From Mimachlamys varia (Eukaryota > Mollusca > Bivalvia > Pectinida > Pectinidae), in assembly GCA_947623455.1 (NCBI GenBank), contig OX392529.1, forward strand, positions 3,968,001 to 4,032,000: a stretch of 64,000 bases of DNA, read 5' to 3'. The notes under the pieces are model-generated. The model did no database searches, was not told where the DNA came from, and was given only the letters and a program-made list of their open reading frames with translations. Of this stretch, positions 56,873-64,000 are shown in pieces. The translations under genes were made by a program, and so were the position numbers. Each line of letters opens with the position of its first letter. The first letter of the stretch is position 1.

Positions 56873-58215
56873 GACTATAACACTAACAACACAATAAACC
56901 AAAGTTTTGTAAATGCCACCTTTTTATTAATAGAAATACCTTCTTGCATTTATTCAGTAAAAAAGTAGATTTTACATTGGTGATTTGCCAATTATATTTC
57001 TGATAAGCATTAAGCAGTTTACTTTTTTGAGTCAAAAATGACAAAAATCAAACTGAAAAAAAAGGAAAACAGTTAGAAAGATGAACTACTACATTGTGTT
57101 CATCAAAAGGATTCCAAACCTTGCCAAAAAAAACCAGGCGAGCTCTTCTGTGCTGATGTGAGATTCATTCCTGATGGAGAAGGGTTGTTCAGTTATTATA
57201 GAACTACATAATAATGAATAGAAAATGTCTTTATACGACAAACGCATCTATATTTCCTAATTCTATTCTGAAGCATGTTTGTTGAATTGAACCTCCACAT
57301 AACACCTGTATCTATCCACGCTGGGTAGGGAGATTCTGTGACACAGTGTACCTGACTACCCCAACAACCACCATACACATCACAAGCCCCTCACAAGTAT
57401 AAGTAGTGTATAATATATATATTGCAATTTAGTAAGGAAATACATTCTACAAGCAATCACTACCGACATAAACATGTATTAAATAATCGTATAAAAATGT
57501 ATAACTTCCATCCCAGCTTTAACAGGTAACATACACACAGGAACCATCAAAAAAACGTGTAATACACAACAGGTTATTACTGGCAGTAACATTGAAATTC
57601 ATTATCAGTTAGAATATTTATAGCACAGGAATAACAAATACCAGTACCTTGATAAATTTTCCAGCAATTCATTTTCATTATACCCCCCTCCCCCCCAATT
57701 TTATTTTTGGAACCCAATATTACCTACACACTATACATACAAAATTAGGGTATGTTGTTGGAGGTTACAAACTGTTTACTGGTATCAGGTGTACTGTTTA
57801 ACATAAGCGGTAAGTCCTTCCTCAAAAACGATGTAAACTGAATTCAAATGACACTACGTATACCATGCTGTGGATCAGATATCGATGTAGTCAGTCAAAC
57901 AAACAGTATAAATAAAAATAGGTAATTTCATTTTATTATAAAATAAGCAGTTACATTGTGTACCATTTCTATTTCATTACAATCATTGGATTTTACTTAC
58001 CACTACATGTATACAATATTAAAACAGGAAATGTGAAACTTATTCTGTTAAAAACTTAAAAGCATGGATGAACAAATTAAAAAATATGGAATATAGGTAT
58101 AAAACTAAATAACAGGATAATAAAACAAAGGATACACCTGATAAAGGTATAAAGATTAGGCCATTAACTACGCAGTCTCGTAATGACACTCTCACACACC
58201 ACAGTATAACACAAG
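56873..58215. other. AT-rich, no supported gene
   Basis: Possible distal 3' UTR or downstream flank of the minus-strand gene to the right. TTTATT (minus-strand AATAAA) occurs at 56923-56928 among others. No exon identified. Confidence 0.35.
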
Positions 58216-58578
58216 TACACTCATACAGCCATAACCGCCACTGGTCATCTACTGATACAGCCATAACCGCCACTGGTCATCTACTGATACAGCCATAACC
58301 GCCACTGGTCATCTACTGATGCAGCCATAACCGCCACTGGTCATCTATTGATACATCCATAACCGCCACTGGTCATCTACTGATACAGCCATAACCGCCA
58401 CTGGTCATCTACTGATACAGCCATAACTACCACTGGTCATCTACTGATACAGCCATAACCGCCACTGGTCATCTACTGATACAGCCATAACCGCCACTGG
58501 TCATCTACTGATACAGCCATAACCGCCACTGGTCATCTACTGATACAGCCGTAACTACCACTGGTCATCTACTGACAG
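58216..58578. repeat. 32-bp minisatellite, about 11 copies
   Basis: Unit CTGATACAGCCATAACCGCC plus ACTGGTCATCTA, nearly uniform, with ACTACC variants. Flanked by AT-rich unique DNA. Confidence 0.95.
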
Positions 58579-60327
58579 TCACACACTACACTGCTGACCC
58601 ATCAGCTCATCTCAAGCTATTATTTAAAAGAAATTACTGTTTTAAGAAAATAAACACTTAAAATAATTATTGCCTGTTTTTCAATATGACAAGACTTCCC
58701 GCAAAAGTATTACACAGAAATATTGTTAAAAAAAATAATCTTCGGAAATGATATTTAAATGGCTTAAAACACAACCAGACTTCCTTTAAAAGTATTACAC
58801 AATTACATGTATATCTTGAAATGAAAAATACACTAAATGTGTCTTGACATCATACATTTAATTCTGTAGGTATTTCGATATGATAAATTTGCATAATAGT
58901 TTTGTTAGACATTGACAAGCCAGCAAAGTCTGCCTCAATTATAGCACCTTGCACTGTCTCTAGACTAACTGGCACACAGCAACGATGACACTATTTCAAC
59001 TGGTGATATTCCTTTAACTACATTGACATACTTGTAACCATGGTGATATGCATGCTAGTTACTATGGTAAATACGGAAGGAAAGTGTTCTGAATTTTAAA
59101 ACAAGCTCTGACCGACATGATGAACTTAGATATGAAAGTGTGCTAAGTCTGAGCTGTCACTGGTAATAAGACAACTCTGTCCCCTACCATGAGTATCCAT
59201 ACCATCATATTTACAATACCTTCTAAGTATTGACATTTCAAAAGCAGCTTAAATATCTTATATATTACCCATGATTTCTTGAAGCTATACAATTTTTATA
59301 GAACATATTACTGAAATTCTTACATCAATATATATCTATACCTATATACTAGGTGTCATGAGAGTGTTTTTCTGACATCAATGTATATCTATACCTATAT
59401 ACTAGGTGTCAGGAGAGTGTATTTCTGGCACCAAAGTATATTATCACAACCCCGATGTAAACAGCTCTAAAACAATTCTCAAATAAATACGACTTTAAAG
59501 AAAACTTGCATCTTAGCATTTCATATTAAAAATTTTGCTTTCAAGTGAATATATTTTCAGGTATACAGACTACCAATGACACTAACATATAAAATATCGC
59601 CACTGTGTATCATGATATATAAAACTTACAACCTCCTTGGTATACAGGTTAAAATTAATTGAACAAAAAAATATAAATCAATCATTGAACATGATTTGTT
59701 TTTGTATAAACTCGAGGTACAACGGAGAAGCCTACTATAATGTATAAGTATAGAATAGCCAACAACCTATTTATCTTACTTGCGTGGATGGCAGGGGTTG
59801 TTCCAGTGAAAACTGGGTTCAGACATATTTAAATGTGAAATTTAGAGATAATTTGACTTTTCAACATTTCCCTGAAGTGCTTGTTAAATAGAAAACATCA
59901 CTTCACCAATACACAGTTTCTAGGCATATGACCAGGTAATTATAAGCTTACCACTGTATCTCATCAGTAACACTGAGCACACTCACAACTTACAGCCTCA
60001 ACACTGACGTCCGACACACTACTGTTACATACTTATTACTGACAATTATGTATATGGCATCTTAGATTTGACATTAAAATTTAACACATTATCAACTAAA
60101 ACTAAAAAATACCTTGTACACAGTTTGGTAATGTATATCAATAAAATTTACGGTGCTCATCTAAAATATTTATGTTCTTTTACTTGACAGTGATAAATGT
60201 TTACCAATATTTGTTACATGCAGCACGTTTACATAAGGTACCAAGGCCTATAGGATACATACATGGTACAGCCAGACATACACAGTCAATAATCCGGAAT
60301 GCATTAGAGAATCAATGATATATGTAG
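58579..60327. other. AT-rich, probable 3' UTR side of minus gene
   Basis: No exon found. A 62-bp direct duplication containing CTATACCTATATACTAGGTG lies at about 59322-59440. The stretch directly follows (on the minus strand) the stop codon of the terminal exon at 60328. Confidence 0.4.
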
Positions 60328-60507
60328 TTATATGTTGGACACCTCGGTGTACGCCGTCATGTCCTGGGGGCCGATGTTGGAGATGATCTCTTTATAAAGT
60401 GAGTGCTTACTGATGAAGATGACCATGCTTGTTAAAGTACCGCGGGCCTTGCTTATTTCACTGATTTCCTGTTTATGTTTAACATAGGTTATCTTCTCGT
60501 CCAGCAC
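60328..60507 (-). CDS. Terminal coding exon A of a minus-strand gene
   Basis: The acceptor CTATGTTTGTAG/GTG is in phase 0 and the frame is open for 59 codons to TAA (60328-60330). The peptide begins VLDEKITYVKHKQEIS and ends QDMTAYTEVSNI, with ISKARGTL and LYKEIISNI between. Codon use and amino-acid mix look genuinely coding against AT-rich flanks. Predicted helical, no domain recognised. It is homologous to exon B at 63061. The rest of the gene must lie to the right, beyond the window. Confidence 0.6.
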   Translation of the reverse strand: MLDEKITYVKHKQEISEISKARGTLTSMVIFISKHSLYKEIISNIGPQDMTAYTEVSNI

Positions 60508-63060
60508 CTACAAACATAGAAAGTATAGTCAGCATATGGCATTGTACTACATTAAACTTCTGTTCAGAAAGTACATCGTCAACACATTGGACACAACCGG
60601 TTAAAACATGAAAGCATGGTGTTCTTTCATCAACAGAGTGATGTGTTGTTTCAAATTATGCCATCTTGAAATATATACATCTCTTCATTCTGTCCTCAAG
60701 TTTACATCATATTCCATAGTTATGTGGTATAATACTCAGCCTTATTTAATTCATAGATAGTTACAGAATGATTTAGACACAAGTTAGGAGATTTCAGACA
60801 GCTCTCGGTGCCCACCACTGATGACTTCATTGGTTTTTTTTTAAATATTCCATCTTTTCCCTTGTAAGTTCTTTACTTCCCACTTAATTACATGATTTGA
60901 GTATTCCTCTAAAGAAAAAGCAATAATATTCTTAACTGTCAAATAAAAGATGGTCACTTCTCAGCAATTTCCTTTTTCACATCAGTCCCAAATTCAAAAG
61001 AGCACAAATAGGATCCATTGGGAATATACATATATAATCTTTGTTACAGGAGTAGAGATAATACACTGTCAAATTCCTGATTAGTCCCAGAATGCACAAC
61101 TAATGACCAAAGGGAAACTTCCATAACTGTGAAATTTGAGAATGATCCATCCACTACATACTTGTCAAGAAATGGCGATAACAAACTATTAACTTTAAAA
61201 TCGAAGATGGCAACCTGTTAGCCATATTGCTTTACAAATCAGTCTGAAAATAAGAAAATCAAGAAATAGTGATAACATTGATTGTTTGGATGACAGACCC
61301 TGGGTAATTGCCTCTGATGATGGAGGGAGAACAAGTTCCCAATACATCACACAGTCACTACACACTATCTAATATTGGTCCTAAAACCATACTCAAATCT
61401 GAAGCATTTAAACTTGGGTAGATATTGTTTAACATCCAGTTACGTAATTTGTTTTATGTCCCGAGACAACTAGAGCTGTCCCAAAGAGGACCAATACCCC
61501 AGCATGCTGCTTTTGTGCAATGAATCAAAGTTCAATAGGCAAAATTTAAATATTTCCCAAGAATTATTCTGAATTTGATATCAATTAATAATTGAATCCC
61601 AATCAGAGTTCTCATTGAAAAGATCAACACTGTAGTACAAAGTGAATGCTTGAAAAGCCTATAAGAAACTTGCCCCCAAACCATCATTATCTACTTATTA
61701 CATGGCTACATACCTATCAGTGATAGGTCTTGATGTTGTTATTACGGGGCTATTAACATATATTTCAATGTTTATATGTAAAACAGGCATATGAAGAAGA
61801 CCAGTATACTACAGGTGAATCATGCAGGTATAGAGATTGATCCATTCATGTAAGTCCTCCATATCCATTCTGTACATTTCTATAGTTCCCTTTGCTAGAT
61901 TATACTTAATACTTACACAAGCCCCCTGCCCTATATGAGCTAGTGTATTAGGTGACTGAGGAGTGCTGTAACATGATAATCAGGTGATAGACAGTGAGGA
62001 GCTGTCGTGATTCCTTGTTACATACAAGCATTTCAGTGAATAAACATGCATTTGGTGACAAAACCAAACAACAACTCTCGCCAGAAGGACAGGCCAACAC
62101 CCTTAGTCAGCACAAGAAACTGTTTGCTTTTGAAGAAGGGGCATAACTCAATCAGTAGGGGAGGTAACTCATATTTCATACAAGGTTTTGTACACCAGAG
62201 TATCACTCATTTGGAAGGTTTAATATGGACAATAGTGTCCACAGGAAGATACAATGTTGCCAGTATACTCCTCTTCCTTCTTTGGGGTATATAATTATAT
62301 AATGAACAATAAATATATAAATAGAAATTGATGAAAGTTCCTGTGCTTTGCTGGAATCTTGTACTTTGTACAAACTTGAAGTGTGTTTGTTCCTATCCAC
62401 TAATATTCAACATGCATATATCATCCCAGTGATTTATGGCTCACACAGGCAATATGTAGTGTAACCATAGTAACAGAAGAGGGTTTTCCCTACCTAACCA
62501 TGACTAGTTTTGGAGTAAAGCACTGTAACTCTGGCTACAGTATCCCAGGAACAAACAAGTCTACCATCTACCACTTGGACAATATGTCAATCATGCATGT
62601 CCTTGATGTCCAATAGCTTGTTGTTAAGGTCAGATACAACAAACTGGGGAGATTATGGTGAAGTTTTCCACAGAGAACATGCTGTTAGACAGTAGACAGT
62701 CACCTAGACCACAGTAGGTCACACACACTTTCAGTATGCAGAACAAAATCACAGGAAACTGCATCTCATAGCCAAATATCCAACTCTCGACAGTTTCTAT
62801 GCAGTAAAATCATAAAGTGACAAATTAAAAATAAGAAGATCATTCCCATTCCATAAACAAGTGAAAATAGACAAAAACTGCAACAAATAAAACAAAAAAA
62901 ATTAGTAAAACAAAAACGAAAAAATCAAAATGTAAAAAACATTCGTTCCAAAGGCAGGACTAAGAGGGGGAGTAACGATGCTCCCCAGCTGAGAGTAAAC
63001 AAAGTTTCAAGGCCAGTAACGAGCATGCGGAGAAGATAGAGTACCTGGCCCTCGCGACTA
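60508..63060. other. Intron between two candidate last exons
   Basis: AT-rich, no array. A weak third exon-like segment lies at 62587-62643 (see findings). Otherwise nothing supported. Confidence 0.4.
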
Positions 63061-63204
63061 TCAGGGAAGAGTGGACACCACACTCTTATGGAGTTTCAAT
63101 TTTAACACCAACAGCACACTGTTGATTAAACTGCCACCAGCTTTGCTCATTTCCTCGAAGCAGATTTCATGGTGTGGCACCTGGTCAAGCTTATCTTGTA
63201 TCTC
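63061..63204 (-). CDS. Alternative terminal exon B of the same gene
   Basis: The acceptor ATCACTTTACCAG/GAG is also phase 0, and the frame is open for 47 codons to TGA (63061-63063). The peptide starts EIQDKLDQVPHHEI and contains EEMSKAGGSLINSVLL, then LHKSVVSTLP at the end. It aligns with exon A along its length (conserved K, V, H, SKA-G, L, and the hydrophobic pattern), with one residue gap. Same acceptor phase and same exon role imply a duplicated, alternatively used last exon. Confidence 0.55.
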   Translation of the reverse strand, partial: EIQDKLDQVPHHEICFEEMSKAGGSLINSVLLVLKLKLHKSVVSTLP

Positions 63205-63254
63205 CTGGTAAAGTGATGTGCAGAAAGTAGAAACAACTGTGTGCATTGAATAAA

Positions 63255-63405
63255 CTGATAGGACTGCAGGAGTTACTGCCCCTGATAAACAAGTAGGACA
63301 AAGTTACTACCCCTGATAAACAAGTAGGACAGATCTGACAGAGTTACTGCCCCTGATAAAAAGTAGGAAATAGCTGACAGAGTTACTGCCCCTGATGAAC
63401 AAGGG
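63255..63405. repeat. Short repeat of GTTACTGCCCCTGATAAACA
   Basis: Four irregular copies of GTTACTGCCCCTGATAAACA plus AGTAGGA, with or without a GATCTGACAGA insert. The minus frame reading it is a shadow. Confidence 0.85.
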
Positions 63406-64000
63406 GCCTCGGACCACAATAAAACTTCCGGGTTGTTGTACACGAATGTTGTGCATAAGAACATTTCATATGGGTTACTAAATAATTTTTCCTGAATGAC
63501 CTATGACAGATATGCACAGTTTCTTTACATATAAATGTTCAACAATATCTATTCTAGTGACTAATTTTTGTTGACACCATTATCAAGTTTGTTTTCGCAG
63601 CAGAACACAATGAGCGATGAGGCTTGCGCATTGACGTTTTGGGATTTATGGTATTTTCCCTGTAAATGAAGGGTAGTGACATTAAACTGTCTTTCTAAAA
63701 TGCCGGTCATGAGGTACTTTCCAGCTCACAAAATTTTGAAATATTTTAATTTTTGATTTTCTTTGGTAGTAACATATATCACAATCAATTGTGGTCTGAG
63801 GCCAAGTACAACAGAACTGACAGAGTGATCTCCCTTGTTACAGTGCTCATCATCACATAGAAATCAGGTTATCATAACCTATACACTCAAATTGAAACGG
63901 AACAGAAATGATTATGTTTAAAGTAGGCTAGGCCTGTTGAACTAAATTCTCCCTTAGATCAAAGTTCTCTGAGCATTATTAGGGGTCTGCTTGTTTAGAT
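63406..64000. other. Window right end, nothing supported
   Basis: AT-rich, probably intronic to the minus-strand gene if exons A and B are real. No exon recognised. Confidence 0.35.

Overview
The window looks like nuclear DNA of a bivalve mollusc; scallop-like is my best guess, made from memory of repeat families rather than a search. The evidence is spliced genes with GT/AG junctions and AATAAA signals, a tRNA-derived SINE with a conserved mollusc-type core, interspersed elements bounded by AGCTCACCTGG and GGCCTCTTGT, a decayed retroelement reverse transcriptase, and an AT-rich background. There is no prokaryotic gene organisation. By my hand tally, a little over half of the 64 kb is tandem repeat: about twenty arrays with unrelated units (about 19 to 75 bp), most of them minisatellites. 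Almost all long open frames here are stop-free readings of these arrays, not genes.

Layout: 1-6750 is a 40-bp satellite cut by the window edge. 7.0-8.2 kb has a small repeat and a SINE (minus strand). 8.95-13.66 kb is a G/T-rich array whose minus strand is open for 1650 codons by composition alone. 13.76-15.31 kb is a dead reverse transcriptase gene (minus). Two short inverted-repeat elements follow at 15.34 and 17.29 kb. 18.47-20.91 kb holds the best gene, a three-exon ankyrin-repeat plus SOCS-box (ASB-type) protein. It is followed by a 21-bp array and a second small coding unit (22.82-23.26 kb, two exons plus poly(A) signal). 23.4-28.4 kb is one 35-bp array split by two different non-autonomous elements, with a truncated third beside it. 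30.5-33.2, 34-35.5, 37.1-39.6, 40-45.6, 46.7-47.3 and 47.8-51.6 kb are large arrays, with one single-exon gene at 36.3-36.9 kb (minus). 52-58.6 kb carries smaller arrays and element fragments. 58.6-64 kb is AT-rich, apparently the 3' end of a minus-strand gene that enters from the right, with two homologous alternative terminal exons at 60.3 and 63.1 kb.

Functionally, the ASB-type protein would be a substrate receptor of a Cullin5-Elongin B/C ubiquitin ligase. The other three coding units are not recognised. I see no operon, CRISPR, rRNA, plasmid or viral structure. The most notable signals are the indel-free phasing and higher-order structure of the 40-bp satellite, an array with about 90 copies of a consensus 5' splice site, transposons carrying repeated nuclear-receptor-type dyads, and the duplicated last exons.
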